NCBI RefSeq assembly: GCF_040833995.1
Contig: NZ_CP162137.1
Location: 3,022,001-3,086,000 of the forward strand
Origin: Leptospira sp. WS58.C1
GTDB lineage: Bacteria > Spirochaetota > Leptospiria > Leptospirales > Leptospiraceae
Reading direction: 5' to 3'
Length of the DNA stretch: 64,000 nucleotides
The notes under the pieces are model-generated. The model had not been told where the DNA came from and did not search any database. It worked only from the letters and a program-made list of their open reading frames with translations. Of this stretch, positions 8,816 through 18,533 are shown piece by piece. A program made the translations under genes and the position numbers. The number at the start of each line of letters is the position of its first letter. Positions within the stretch are counted from its first letter, which is position 1.

Positions 8816-10543
8816 CTACCTTAAATTTGCATTCGGCTTCTTGCCTGTAATTCCTTCGGCCACCATTTCCGAAAGAGCGGAGATGGTCATAGAAGGGTTG
8901 GCGCCAACTGCGGTTGGCAATAAACTTCCATCCGCAACATATAAACCTTCGTATCCGAAAACCTTACCGAAAGTTTTCGGCTCCGAAGAACAGACTCCCG
9001 TGCCGGCAGATGACCCTATGATACAACCGCCAAGCGGATGAACGGTAACGTTATTACGGACCGGCCAGGAATAAGTCGGCATAGGGAATCTGGTCTTTGC
9101 ATCCGTAAATTTAGCGAACCTCTTGTTCACATCCATTATAGAGTTATAAAGTGTTATGTTCTCCTTCTGAGGCCAATGGATCTGCAAATTTCCCTTTTTA
9201 TCCAAATACATCTTTCCATCGGAAGTATCTATACCCATACAAAGAAGTACCGCAGATGTGTAGGAAAGATCTCCTTTTAAAGCTTCGCTCATCAGAAATC
9301 CCACTCTACCGAAAATTTTCCCGTTTATGATACTCTTGAAAAGTTCCCCTATAAAATGAAGAATATACTTCAATTTGAATATAATAGGAATAGCACCCGA
9401 GACGAAATAGGAAGCAAATACCGGATAACTTGCATCTTCCAATAAGAACGCTTTTTTGGGATCGAAACCTGAGAATAAATTATAATCCGTATACTGAGTA
9501 ATAACCGGACCGTAATTCGGATCAGCCGGCTTCTTTCCCTTAGCCGCAAAAGAAAGGAAATCCCCATTCCCTGAGAATTGAGTCCCTAATTTGTCCGAGA
9601 TCTTAGGCAAGGTCTTAAACTTTGTTTTACATTTTAGTAGAAGTTCCGTAGACCCTAAAGTTCCCGCAGAAACCACGATACGTTTTGTATCCGCAAAAGA
9701 CTCGATGGTGTTTCCATTCTGTAGATTTAGATAATGAACTCTATAACCATGCTCACCCGATTGGGAAGGGTCTTCCTCCCCTCTGCTATTCAAAGGAACA
9801 ATCTTAGTAGCAAGGTGTTCCGTCTTGATCTCTGCCTTGTTGGAGTTCCTAGCTACAAAAAGATAATTCAGATCCAAAGTGTTTTTAGAATGGGTATTAC
9901 ATCCTACATCACATTCTGCGCAGTATGTACAGGAAGTTTGGATCGCTCCGAAACGGTTTTTTTCCTGGACCCCTATTGGAGTCGGTTTTTTAAAATCGTT
10001 ACCGAAGAATACGTTAATGTCCGCTCTTTTGGAAATCCTGGATTCTTGCTTTGCAAAATGTTCGTATAATTCCGTACGGACTACTTTACGCCTATCTTCT
10101 CCATTGTCCGGGATTGGTCTGGAACCTAAGACATCTTTTACTATTTTATAATAAGGTTTTAAATGTTTCTTTTTAACAGTTTCCGGCCAGCGATGATCAA
10201 AAATATGATCGGGAGGCTCCAAAAACACGTTCGCATAGATCAAGGAACCTCCTCCTAAACCTGCGGAAAGAACTACATCTAGTTTTGGATAATTACGAAT
10301 ATCGAATAATCCGGTTTGCCTGCCTGCTCTTTTGAACTTGGAAGATCTAGGTATAGGACCTTCTTCCGGGATGTTCCAGAAGTTTTTGGACATTCCTTCC
10401 GGAGACCTAGGAAAAGACCCTTTAGGATATTCTTTCCCTCGTTCGAGTACTAAAACTTTGCCTGGCCATTTTTTAGACAAACGACAGGCATTGATCGAAC
10501 CGCCGAATCCGGTTCCGATTATTATAGCCTCGTAAAATTTCAA
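8816..10543 (-). CDS. GMC-family FAD oxidoreductase, cholesterol-oxidase-like
   Basis: The 575-residue protein opens with a Rossmann FAD loop (IIIGTGFGGSINACRL) and the ERG of the second ribose-binding strand (LVLERGKEY). Later come VSAGTLGSTELLL and the C-terminal GMC signature HPLGGC with LYVADGSLLPTAVGANP. A Cys-rich CTYCAECDVGC segment in the middle is typical of the cholesterol-oxidase-like branch. It should oxidise a hydrophobic alcohol using FAD. The start is TTG with a perfect AGGAGG five bases upstream. It is the first gene of the operon with the hydrolase and SDR downstream. No Tat or Sec signal is visible, so a cytoplasmic location is likely. Confidence 0.88.
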   Translation of the reverse strand: MKFYEAIIIGTGFGGSINACRLSKKWPGKVLVLERGKEYPKGSFPRSPEGMSKNFWNIPEEGPIPRSSKFKRAGRQTGLFDIRNYPKLDVVLSAGLGGGSLIYANVFLEPPDHIFDHRWPETVKKKHLKPYYKIVKDVLGSRPIPDNGEDRRKVVRTELYEHFAKQESRISKRADINVFFGNDFKKPTPIGVQEKNRFGAIQTSCTYCAECDVGCNTHSKNTLDLNYLFVARNSNKAEIKTEHLATKIVPLNSRGEEDPSQSGEHGYRVHYLNLQNGNTIESFADTKRIVVSAGTLGSTELLLKCKTKFKTLPKISDKLGTQFSGNGDFLSFAAKGKKPADPNYGPVITQYTDYNLFSGFDPKKAFLLEDASYPVFASYFVSGAIPIIFKLKYILHFIGELFKSIINGKIFGRVGFLMSEALKGDLSYTSAVLLCMGIDTSDGKMYLDKKGNLQIHWPQKENITLYNSIMDVNKRFAKFTDAKTRFPMPTYSWPVRNNVTVHPLGGCIIGSSAGTGVCSSEPKTFGKVFGYEGLYVADGSLLPTAVGANPSMTISALSEMVAEGITGKKPNANLR

Positions 10544-10647
10544 GTAGGCCTCCTAACGTCGAAAAATCTACTTATTTGCCGCATTTACCCAAAAATAGCA
10601 ATAATTAATTGATTTTATTAACGTTTTTTGAATGATTCACATCCTAA

Positions 10648-12192
10648 ATGCCTAATAGTAAAATTAAATACATCGTCATCTCCGACATTCATCTGGGAGC
10701 ATATAACAGTTTACTTACATACATTGAAGAGTTCCCTGACCCCGTAAAAGATTCGGATAAATTCAAAGTAAATCCGCAGAAAACTTCTCCGGCGCTTGCA
10801 GAACTCATAAACTGTTTAAAACATATCGTTCATTCGGTTAACGGTTCCGCTAAACCTCCACAATTCATTTTATTAGGCGACGTTCTTGAATTAGCATTAG
10901 GCGATATCAACGAAGCCTCTATGACCTTCGAAAGATTTTTAGAGGTCGCATATAAGGAAACAAAGCGCCATTTTTCGGAGAGTATTCTCTATATTCCGGG
11001 AAACCATGATCACCATCTTTGGGAAACTGCGAGAGAAAAGCAGTACATGGAATATATTGCAAATTTAAAGCCGAATCAGTATATCAATCAGACTTGGCAC
11101 ACCACAAAGATGGTAAATCCGGACTTCATCCAATCTGATCTACTTACGGGAATTTTAAGAAGAAATAAAAAGTTAAAAAAAGCCGAAGCGGTGATCGCTT
11201 ATCCGAATTTAGAGATCCCTGCTAAAAACGGAAAACGTTCCGTATTCTTAACTCACGGACATTTTTTGGAAAACATCTATTCTTTGATGAGTACAATGCA
11301 GAGGATCTTGCTCCCGGATATTGATGAGGATCCCGAAGCGCCAAAACGTAGCCGTTCCGTCTGGAGCAAAATGAACGACTATAACCCATTTAAAAGGGCT
11401 AAAGAAATCACCTCTCCAAAATCCATTTACGTTCTTGAACGGGAAAATTTTGCATGGATCGACTTCTTCTGGTCTACATTAGGAAGATCCGGAAAAGTGG
11501 GAACCGGGATCGGATTGATTTACGATATGCTTCAGGATGCTAAAGCAGTAGGTAAATTAGCGCAAAACGTATCGGCATATCTATTAAGAAATTTGAATCT
11601 TCCTTTTTTACTTCGAATATTAGGGATCAAATGGCTTCTATACAAAGGTTTTTCTTACATTCTTACCAAGGTCGTTGTAAAGGTAGGGCAGGCAGAAAGA
11701 GGGATGTCCAATTCCGTACTAAGCGAAGAAGTAATCCACAACATGGACTCTTACCTTGGAGACACTCTTCCAGCGCAATGGAAAGCGGAGACTAAAAAAA
11801 GTAAAAGAGAATTCCCAAAAGATTATACGTTCATTTTCGGTCATACACATAAACCGTTCGCCGTGGAAACCCAGGACTTAGGGTTAACAATTTCAGGCAA
11901 AGAAGTTTTCAATACGGGAGGTTGGGTGGTAGATACCGTCCAACCGATGTCCTCTCACGGAGGAGCGGTACTTTTCATAGACGAAGACGCCAATGTTGCC
12001 TCTTTTAAAGTATATACGGAAGGAGAAATAAAGCCGAGCTTCTTAGTCCCGGACGGAAAGATCAATCCGATGTACCAAACATTAGTGAAAAATGTGGATC
12101 TCCGAAATAAAAAATTCGCGGCCTTATCGAAATCACTGGAAGAAGAAATACGCCTTAGACGAAGATTCCTAAAAGTCAGAATCAAAGAATAA
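10648..12192 (+). CDS. Calcineurin-like metallophosphoesterase
   Basis: The 514-residue protein carries all five blocks of the calcineurin-like fold: SDIHLGA, LLGDVLE, PGNHDHH, LTHGHFLE and IFGHTHKP. It therefore should bind two metal ions and hydrolyse a phosphoester. It is much longer than the catalytic core, with about 180 residues inserted between the GNHD and GHTH blocks. There is no signal peptide. The substrate cannot be named. It is divergent from the GMC operon and ends 1 bp before the convergent sterol-desaturase-like gene. Confidence 0.88.
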   Translation: MPNSKIKYIVISDIHLGAYNSLLTYIEEFPDPVKDSDKFKVNPQKTSPALAELINCLKHIVHSVNGSAKPPQFILLGDVLELALGDINEASMTFERFLEVAYKETKRHFSESILYIPGNHDHHLWETAREKQYMEYIANLKPNQYINQTWHTTKMVNPDFIQSDLLTGILRRNKKLKKAEAVIAYPNLEIPAKNGKRSVFLTHGHFLENIYSLMSTMQRILLPDIDEDPEAPKRSRSVWSKMNDYNPFKRAKEITSPKSIYVLERENFAWIDFFWSTLGRSGKVGTGIGLIYDMLQDAKAVGKLAQNVSAYLLRNLNLPFLLRILGIKWLLYKGFSYILTKVVVKVGQAERGMSNSVLSEEVIHNMDSYLGDTLPAQWKAETKKSKREFPKDYTFIFGHTHKPFAVETQDLGLTISGKEVFNTGGWVVDTVQPMSSHGGAVLFIDEDANVASFKVYTEGEIKPSFLVPDGKINPMYQTLVKNVDLRNKKFAALSKSLEEEIRLRRRFLKVRIKE

Positions 12193-12193
12193 A

Positions 12194-13033
12194 TTAAGAT
12201 TTTTGCAAGTAGGTGGAGGGGGTAACGGAGATCTCCTCCTTTTTATCCGGACCTACACTATTCTCGAAAATTTCGGAATAATCCTTAAAATTTGTCCCTA
12301 AGATCCTGTCCCAGAAATTAAAATAGAGACTGTAATTCCCATGGAACTTCTGGTGATGAAGATTATGGTGGGTAGATGTGTTGATCCATTTCAAGATCGG
12401 ATGTGTCGTCCATCCTTTAGGAAAGAATTCATACCCTAGGTGCCACCATATATTCATGATCATAGCATAAAAAGTGTGGATTAGAAAAACGTAAAAATGA
12501 AGAGGTAGAATACAAAGAGCGGGAACTACATACACACCTTCAAGAAAAGCCTCTACCCAATGAAAATTATAAGCTGCCATGGGGGAAGGATTCACCGATC
12601 TATGATGGATAGAATGGACGTAAGGATAAATTTTTCGATGATGCATGATCCGATGAGCCCAATAAAACCATGTCTCATGCCAGATCGTGAGTAAAATAAA
12701 ACTGAATATAGCGTAAGGTAATCCGTACTCTGCGAAATCCTTATACGTTTTGAGATGAAGGATCTTTAATTTTCCGAGGATATAGACCGAAACAGCGATA
12801 GCACTGAACATGATCAAAGTGATCGCAGACTGCTTTAGTTCGAAAATGATCCTTTCTTTATTTGGAAAATCTTTTTGGATCCTGAACTTCTGAAAAAAGT
12901 CCTTTTTCCAAACCCAGAAGACCAGAAATGCAAGACCGGCGATAGGATAATAGCGCAGGAAATTCATTTTTAATTGGTGAAGAGCAAAACCGGATACACA
13001 GTATTCCCAACTTAGTTCACAAACGAATCTCAT
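12194..13033 (-). CDS. Sterol desaturase/fatty-acid hydroxylase family membrane protein (copy 1)
   Basis: The 279-residue membrane protein has the family's His boxes: HETWFYWAHRIMHH, HSIHHRSVNPSP and THHNLHHQKFHG, which bind a di-iron centre that hydroxylates or desaturates lipids. Hydrophobic segments lie at about 28-43, 70-90, 105-130 and 165-195. The N-terminus, WEYC followed by NF-RYYP-AGLAF, is shared with a second copy at 33217, which is collinear over nearly the full length. Two paralogues within 21 kb point to duplication. The substrate is unknown: bacterial members act on fatty acids, carotenoids or hopanoid-like lipids. Confidence 0.88.
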   Translation of the reverse strand: MRFVCELSWEYCVSGFALHQLKMNFLRYYPIAGLAFLVFWVWKKDFFQKFRIQKDFPNKERIIFELKQSAITLIMFSAIAVSVYILGKLKILHLKTYKDFAEYGLPYAIFSFILLTIWHETWFYWAHRIMHHRKIYPYVHSIHHRSVNPSPMAAYNFHWVEAFLEGVYVVPALCILPLHFYVFLIHTFYAMIMNIWWHLGYEFFPKGWTTHPILKWINTSTHHNLHHQKFHGNYSLYFNFWDRILGTNFKDYSEIFENSVGPDKKEEISVTPSTYLQKS

Positions 13034-13131
13034 TCCAACCTTCCCTCTTAAGAATAACCGATTTTAAAGATTTAGTCTTTCAAAAAATAAGTCGACGAAT
13101 CCGGTACAAAACGTTCCACTAATCGATTCTA

Positions 13132-13752
13132 ATGGCATTCAAAAGAAGTATATTCGCAAGCGCATCCGAAGACAGATTGGAAAACCTAGTTTTAGAAAGA
13201 TTAAAACCCGGCGCCGATAAGGAAAAAATTGATGCCCGGATCTGGGATCTATTCGGAGAAGTTTGGTGTATCATGTTTACCGACCTTTCCGGATTTTCCA
13301 GAGGTGTTGAAAAATTCGGAATCATTCATTTTCTGCAAACCATACACGAGTCCGAAAGGGTTTTAGTGCCTATCATAGAGGATCATGATGGGATACTTCT
13401 AAAATCGGAAGGGGATAGCTTTTTAGTCATCTTCAGGAACGTAGCCAAGGGACTTCAGGCGGCAATCCGAATGCAAAAGGAATTATTAGAATACAACAAA
13501 GACAAGATCCCAGAAGAGAAAATACTACTTTGTGTCGGACTCGGTTACGGAAAGGTTTTGAAAATTGGAGATTCGGACGTTTTCGGTTCCGAAGTTAATA
13601 CCGCTAGCAAACTAGGGGAGGATACAGCGGAAGCAGGAGAGATACTCGTCACACAAACCGTTTTTGATAATGCACAGGATACAGGTTTAAAATTCGAGCC
13701 GATCAAAGACGTACCTGCCGGAACGCAGGGAGCGTATAGAGTACTGTATTAA
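13132..13752 (+). CDS. Stand-alone class III nucleotide cyclase domain protein
   Basis: The 206-residue soluble protein consists of an N-terminal helix and one class III cyclase domain. Metal ligands are in FTDLSGF and EGDSF, and the purine-selecting Lys and Asp are in LLKSEGD and DVFGSEVN, favouring ATP. The transition-state motif reads VNTASKLGE: the Asn is present but the usual Arg is replaced by Lys, which may lower activity. As the family works as a dimer, it should homodimerise or pair with another cyclase. It is divergent from the sterol-desaturase-like gene and 227 bp upstream of a membrane AraC regulator. Confidence 0.85.
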   Translation: MAFKRSIFASASEDRLENLVLERLKPGADKEKIDARIWDLFGEVWCIMFTDLSGFSRGVEKFGIIHFLQTIHESERVLVPIIEDHDGILLKSEGDSFLVIFRNVAKGLQAAIRMQKELLEYNKDKIPEEKILLCVGLGYGKVLKIGDSDVFGSEVNTASKLGEDTAEAGEILVTQTVFDNAQDTGLKFEPIKDVPAGTQGAYRVLY

Positions 13753-13979
13753 AGGTAATCGCAGCTTGTAACATACCCCTGACAAAGTGTTTTGTGTCTA
13801 ATAGTAGAAAAAAATCTAACGTTTAGATCGCAATTTTTCACATCTCAGGGTCCGGAAAAATCTTGAATTGTTCTTTAGAGCAGACGAAAACAATCCATTG
13901 TTTGACGATCGTTCTCTTGGGAGGCCAAATTTAGAATAATTAATGTCCATTTCCTATCTTTGAGGAGTATATATTCAAT

Positions 13980-15569
13980 ATGCGCCCTTTTTTGCTCGTT
14001 ATCATATCGATCCTGATGATAAGTTTTACTTTCTGTAAATCTTCCGAGAATAATATAAATGAAAATTTAATTTTAGATGATTCGAAAAACTCATTCGGAA
14101 TTCTACCGACCGCCAAATATTTGATTTTTGTTCCTCCCCAATCCCCCGACAACGCAGCAAACTTCCTCGGTAGATCGAAATCGAATCAAATCCATGCGAA
14201 ACAAATCAGTCTCGGGACCGGGCCTGAGGAAGCCTGGATTGAAATCAAAATATACAATCAGTCCAAACAGGAAGAATGGATCTTCGTATCCGAATACCCT
14301 TGGTTAGATAGAATAGATCTTTTCGACGCAAGTAAAGGTAATCCGGTCAAGCTCGGGTCCATCGGATGGAAGGAGAATGATTCTCCTAGACAGATCAAGG
14401 ACCGAATCCATGCAATGAAAGTCAGTATACCGACGGGTAAAGAATATAAATTACTTGTGAGAATCGAATCCTGGGCGGATAAGTTCCTTTCCTTTCATTT
14501 GGATACCGAAAAAGGTTTCCTGGAACGAGATAAATTTCCGTTCACTCTATTTCCTGCCTATTTACAGATTGCCTCCTTAATCCTCCTCGTATGCGGAGTA
14601 TATTGGTACCGAACCAAAAACAAATTGGTATTATTCTACTCAACACTTGTAGTTTGTATAACCCTTTATTCAGCATTTACGGAAGGATACGCGCAATATT
14701 TTTTACCTAAAAACGAATATAATAGTAAACTTATGTTCTCATTTGCCTTCCTTTATATAATTCTGTTGCTGCATTTTATCCGTAAATTTTTGAATTTAAG
14801 CGAAAAACTTCCGTTAGGCGAAAATATTTCCAAAGTTTTGTTAGTATTTAATTGTATCCCTTTAATCTGCGTTTGGATTCCGGAATTCCCTGCTTTTCCT
14901 TTGGAAAATGGCGGGAAAATAAATTTAATGTCCACTACTCTGCTGATTATTGGATCGGGTTTATTTCTTCTCAGGAAAGGATTTCGCCCGGCGTTGTTTT
15001 CTACTTCCGGTATAATTATTTCCGCGCTTTGTATTAATATCTTCGAACTTTCCGGAATGTACGGGATCCCGGCAAATGATTTTACACGAAATGCTCCCTA
15101 TATCGGTTATATTTCGGAATACATTCTGTTCTTCCTAGGGATCACAAAGATCGCTGCAGAAAGTAAAAAGAGCAAACGTTCTTTTACCAATGTTCGAGAT
15201 ACGGGAAGACTAAAGGGAATTGATATACAAGAAATCAGCGATAAACTATCGGAGTTAATGGTGAAGGAAAGGATCTTTTGTGACGAAGATCTCGGATTAG
15301 AACGGCTTTCTTCCATGGTCGGCTTATCTAGGCACCAACTTTCGGAATTTTTGAATTCCATTTATGAGCAGAATTTTTACACATATATCACGGGAATACG
15401 CATCCAAGAAGCAAGTAAAGTTCTATTGGAGGAACCGGATCGAAGTATCATTTCCATTTCGGATAGTTTAGGTTTTTCCTCCCGCTCGACCTTGTACAAG
15501 GAATTTAAAAAGAAATTCGGTATAACTCCGGACGAGTTCAGAAAAAGAAACCTATCGAAACTTTCTTAA
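13980..15569 (+). CDS. Membrane-anchored AraC regulator with DISM-like sensor
   Basis: The 529-residue protein starts with a lipobox-like signal sequence (LMISFTFCKSS), followed by an exported beta-rich domain of about 150 residues like the 7TMR-DISM sensors. Seven hydrophobic segments follow at about 185-395, and a C-terminal AraC-type DNA-binding domain occupies about 425-525. The latter has two helix-turn-helix units (LERLSSMVGLSRHQLSEFL and ISISDSLGFSSRSTLYKEF) and the closing FGITPDEFRKR. DNA binding is thus tethered to the membrane sensor as a one-component system. The start ATG has GAGGAG ten bases upstream. The downstream DUF1566 lipoprotein genes are candidates for control, by position only. 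Confidence 0.87.
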   Translation: MRPFLLVIISILMISFTFCKSSENNINENLILDDSKNSFGILPTAKYLIFVPPQSPDNAANFLGRSKSNQIHAKQISLGTGPEEAWIEIKIYNQSKQEEWIFVSEYPWLDRIDLFDASKGNPVKLGSIGWKENDSPRQIKDRIHAMKVSIPTGKEYKLLVRIESWADKFLSFHLDTEKGFLERDKFPFTLFPAYLQIASLILLVCGVYWYRTKNKLVLFYSTLVVCITLYSAFTEGYAQYFLPKNEYNSKLMFSFAFLYIILLLHFIRKFLNLSEKLPLGENISKVLLVFNCIPLICVWIPEFPAFPLENGGKINLMSTTLLIIGSGLFLLRKGFRPALFSTSGIIISALCINIFELSGMYGIPANDFTRNAPYIGYISEYILFFLGITKIAAESKKSKRSFTNVRDTGRLKGIDIQEISDKLSELMVKERIFCDEDLGLERLSSMVGLSRHQLSEFLNSIYEQNFYTYITGIRIQEASKVLLEEPDRSIISISDSLGFSSRSTLYKEFKKKFGITPDEFRKRNLSKLS

Positions 15570-15690
15570 ACCAAATTCAATCGGGGAATTTGTGTTTCTC
15601 CGGGTCCATACGGACAGAGGATAACACACTAAATCTGAATTCTATGATAAAATATTGTCTCAAAGTATAAAGAGGAAGCATTCTATAAAT

Positions 15691-16785
15691 ATGAAACAAT
15701 GTAATTTGAAATATTCAGCAAAAAAACCAATTCTATTCTTACTTTTCATCCATCTCTTATCCTACTGCGTTCCCAGCGTTAATGAACCATCTCCCGCGAT
15801 CTTATTGGCGTTAGTGAGTCCAACTTTTACGGTAAACACCTCCTTCCAACTTCCGGACTCCAATCAAACGACTTGTTATGATGCTGCCGGAGGAACCAGA
15901 TCTTGTACTGGAAGCGGTGAAGATGGATCGTATTTAAACACACCGGCTCCTTATAATCTTACGATAACGGATGCTGGAGAAACGATTACGGAAACCAGCT
16001 CAGGCCTTATTTGGACAAGATGTATCGCAGGACGAGTTTGGGACGGAAGTACCTGCGTGGGTGGTTCCAATCTGACACTACAATGGCCTTCTGCGATGGC
16101 ATACTGTACTCAGCTTACAACAGCTAATCGTCGTTGGAGACTTCCATCCACAAGAGAAGCCAACTTACTTCCGGATTATAATCTTACAAGTCTCCCGTTA
16201 CTCTCTACTGTTTTCTTTCCGACAGCCCCGACGATTCAGTTCTGGACTAGCACACCCGGCGTAAATGCCGACAATTATTATGCGTACTCGACGAACGGCA
16301 GCACAAGCATTCTTGCAGAAACGACAACTTTAGGTGTACGCTGCGTTTCGGATCCGATCCCTCCTTCTCCTGACTTTACAGACCAGGGAGATGGCACAGT
16401 GGTAGAATCCGGATCGGGACTGATCATCAAAAAATGTGCGATCGGACAAACCGACGATGCATCTTGTACCGGTACCCCGACTGCCTTAACATGGCAACAA
16501 GCAATCGATGCATGTGAAGGATTGAATTTTGCAAGTAGAACAAACTGGCGTTTACCTTCTGTTCGAGAAGGATACCATCTTATTGATGCCACTTGGGCGG
16601 CCGGTTTCTCTCAAAATCTACCAATCGGTATATTCCCGAATGGATTCCTTTCGAGCAATTTTTGGACAGGTACATCCGTCGGACAAGCAGGACAAACTTC
16701 AAACGCATATTATATCAGTGTCTCGAATATAACGACTGCGGATAAAGGGACTACAATACGCGCACGATGTGTAGCTAACCCTTAA
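15691..16785 (+). CDS. DUF1566 tandem-domain lipoprotein (copy 1)
   Basis: The protein has an export signal ending at a lipobox-like LLSYC, then two DUF1566 (Lcl C-terminal) modules. Each module shows an opening Cys, SGLIWTRC or SGLIIKKC, a W-xA--C segment, WRLPS-RE and FWT, and ends RCVS or RCVA. These modules belong to the C-type-lectin/FGE-like fold and usually act in adhesion or are of unknown role. The ATG at 15691 is preceded by AGAGGAAG; a TTG at 15655 lacks such a site. A close paralogue lies immediately downstream in the same direction. Confidence 0.82.
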   Translation: MKQCNLKYSAKKPILFLLFIHLLSYCVPSVNEPSPAILLALVSPTFTVNTSFQLPDSNQTTCYDAAGGTRSCTGSGEDGSYLNTPAPYNLTITDAGETITETSSGLIWTRCIAGRVWDGSTCVGGSNLTLQWPSAMAYCTQLTTANRRWRLPSTREANLLPDYNLTSLPLLSTVFFPTAPTIQFWTSTPGVNADNYYAYSTNGSTSILAETTTLGVRCVSDPIPPSPDFTDQGDGTVVESGSGLIIKKCAIGQTDDASCTGTPTALTWQQAIDACEGLNFASRTNWRLPSVREGYHLIDATWAAGFSQNLPIGIFPNGFLSSNFWTGTSVGQAGQTSNAYYISVSNITTADKGTTIRARCVANP

Positions 16786-17029
16786 CAATATGAAGTTTGA
16801 TCGAAAAAAAACGATTATCTTACGTTTAGGGAAGCAACTACAAACTCGCATAAACATACGTTCGTTTATTAAAAAGACGTAGGATAATCGAAATTTTCGA
16901 TATGTATAAAAAAACTGTCCATAGCGATCCATACGGACAGAAGCTTCGATACGAAACCTAAATAGATGCTTGCGAGTTCTCTTTTTTCCTATATTCGAGA
17001 ATGGTAAAATATACATTTTGGAAATACGT

Positions 17030-18154
17030 ATGTGCGAAACTGAAAACCAAACATATAGATTGAGAAACTTTTATAGAAAATCTCTCTATATGTCTTTAAT
17101 CTTCACAACATTAGCAGGATTTTTTCATTGTAGTAAGGACCCGAACAAAGCGGAATCAGGACTTTTGCTTAGTTTAATGGATTCCGCCTCCGCGGTCCCC
17201 ACTTCTTCCTCTTTTCAGTTACCAGATACGAACCAATCGATCTGTTACGATACCTCCGGGACCGTACGCTCTTGTGCTGGGACCGGAGAGGATGGAGAAT
17301 ATATAGATACACCGGCCCCTTACAATCTAACCATTACAGATGGCGGAGAAACGGTTACGGAAACTAGCTCCGGACTTGTTTGGACGAGATGTGAGGCCTC
17401 ACAGGTATGGGACGGGACCAATTGTTTAGGAACAAATTATGCATCCGTAACATGGGAATATGCGAATTCCTTCTGCTCTCAATTAACAATCGCAGGACGA
17501 TCTTGGAGACTACCTTCCGTTCGAGAAGCGATTCTCATTTTTGATTACAATATTACTTCAGGCCAAACTTTGCCTTCCACCTACTTTCCAAACCTACCGA
17601 TTGGCGGAGGATCATTTTGGACGGATACTCCAGTTCGTCATTTACAAGGTGAATATGTTTATGCGCAAGATCGAGGAACAATAGACTGGGATGTGAGTAT
17701 AAGTACTGCCGGGATCCGGTGTGTATCAGGACCTCAGATACCATTTGCCGAATTTGCGGATCTGGGAGATGGAACAATATCGGAGCAATATTCTGGACTT
17801 ATCATTAAAAAATGCGCCCAGGGCGAATCAGATGATTTAGTTTGTACCGGAACCCCAAACAATATGACTTGGCAGCAAGCATTGGATTCTTGTGAAACAT
17901 TGGACTTTGCCGGAAAAACGAATTGGCGTGTACCCTCTGTCAAAGAGATCTATTTCCTTATGTCCAGCATACATACTTATGGTCTGCCTGATTCCTTATT
18001 TCCTGGAACGGTCGAAAAACAAATCCTTTGGACCTCCACAACGTTTCCTAATATTCCCTCAAATGCCCTTACAACCTCTTCAATCGATGAAGTTCCCTTT
18101 ACGGCAAAGTCTACTTCCTCTGGAATAAAAGTTCGCTGTGTGGCAGAAAATTAG
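17030..18154 (+). CDS. DUF1566 tandem-domain lipoprotein (copy 2)
   Basis: The architecture matches the upstream copy: export signal (MSLIFTTLAGFFHC), then two DUF1566 modules with the same landmarks (SGLVWTRC, WRLPSVRE, FWT, RCVS; SGLIIKKC, WRVPSVKE, LWTST, RCVA). Sequence similarity to copy 1 runs over the full length, so this is a tandem duplication. The lipobox FFHC is weak, but leptospiral lipoboxes are permissive. The start could be ATG 17030 (GGA eight bases upstream) or ATG 17090; a TTG at 16970 is less likely. Surface exposure and ligand binding are plausible but unproven. Confidence 0.8.
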   Translation: MCETENQTYRLRNFYRKSLYMSLIFTTLAGFFHCSKDPNKAESGLLLSLMDSASAVPTSSSFQLPDTNQSICYDTSGTVRSCAGTGEDGEYIDTPAPYNLTITDGGETVTETSSGLVWTRCEASQVWDGTNCLGTNYASVTWEYANSFCSQLTIAGRSWRLPSVREAILIFDYNITSGQTLPSTYFPNLPIGGGSFWTDTPVRHLQGEYVYAQDRGTIDWDVSISTAGIRCVSGPQIPFAEFADLGDGTISEQYSGLIIKKCAQGESDDLVCTGTPNNMTWQQALDSCETLDFAGKTNWRVPSVKEIYFLMSSIHTYGLPDSLFPGTVEKQILWTSTTFPNIPSNALTTSSIDEVPFTAKSTSSGIKVRCVAEN

Positions 18155-18218
18155 AATTATCATTAACTTATGGGGAATAGCTCATTAATGTTTCTTCCAA
18201 AAAAATCTGAGTAAAATA

Positions 18219-18533
18219 ATGAAAAACAAATACCTTCTAATTGGATTAAATGTACTTCTCAGCCTTTTGATCTTAGGTTGTTCAACTGTCCGATACGGAA
18301 AGCTCTCCTACGTAGAAATGAGCCCCACAAAAATAGATCCAGCAAATGGAGCTTTAAAATTCAAGGGGCGTTGTGCGACTATAATCGGTCCGGATAATAT
18401 GTATTCAGAGATCGGTCAAGTTCTACAGGACGCGAAACTGAAAGGGCTGAAAAATTTTCGAGCGGGAATCTTTCACGAATCTACAGAGGGCCAACTTGTA
18501 AGTTGTGTTTCCGTAATAGGCGAAAAAGAATGA
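18219..18533 (+). CDS. Small lipoprotein, TRL-like
   Basis: The 104-residue product has a classic lipobox (LSLLILGC) after a short positively charged start. The mature part is a small basic and mixed domain with two further Cys residues (RCATIIG and VSCVSVIG), which could form a disulfide. It resembles the small TRL-type lipoproteins common in Leptospira, but that family match is tentative. Its stop overlaps the start of the next lipoprotein gene (ATGA), so the two are translationally coupled. Confidence 0.72.
   Translation: MKNKYLLIGLNVLLSLLILGCSTVRYGKLSYVEMSPTKIDPANGALKFKGRCATIIGPDNMYSEIGQVLQDAKLKGLKNFRAGIFHESTEGQLVSCVSVIGEKE

Noticed and set aside
1350..13752. Adenylate cyclases, 7TM receptors and the vapBC unit considered as an antiphage signalling island
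   Set aside because: No nuclease, effector or CARF/SAVED-type protein accompanies the cyclases, and their domain order is typical of ordinary Leptospira signalling.
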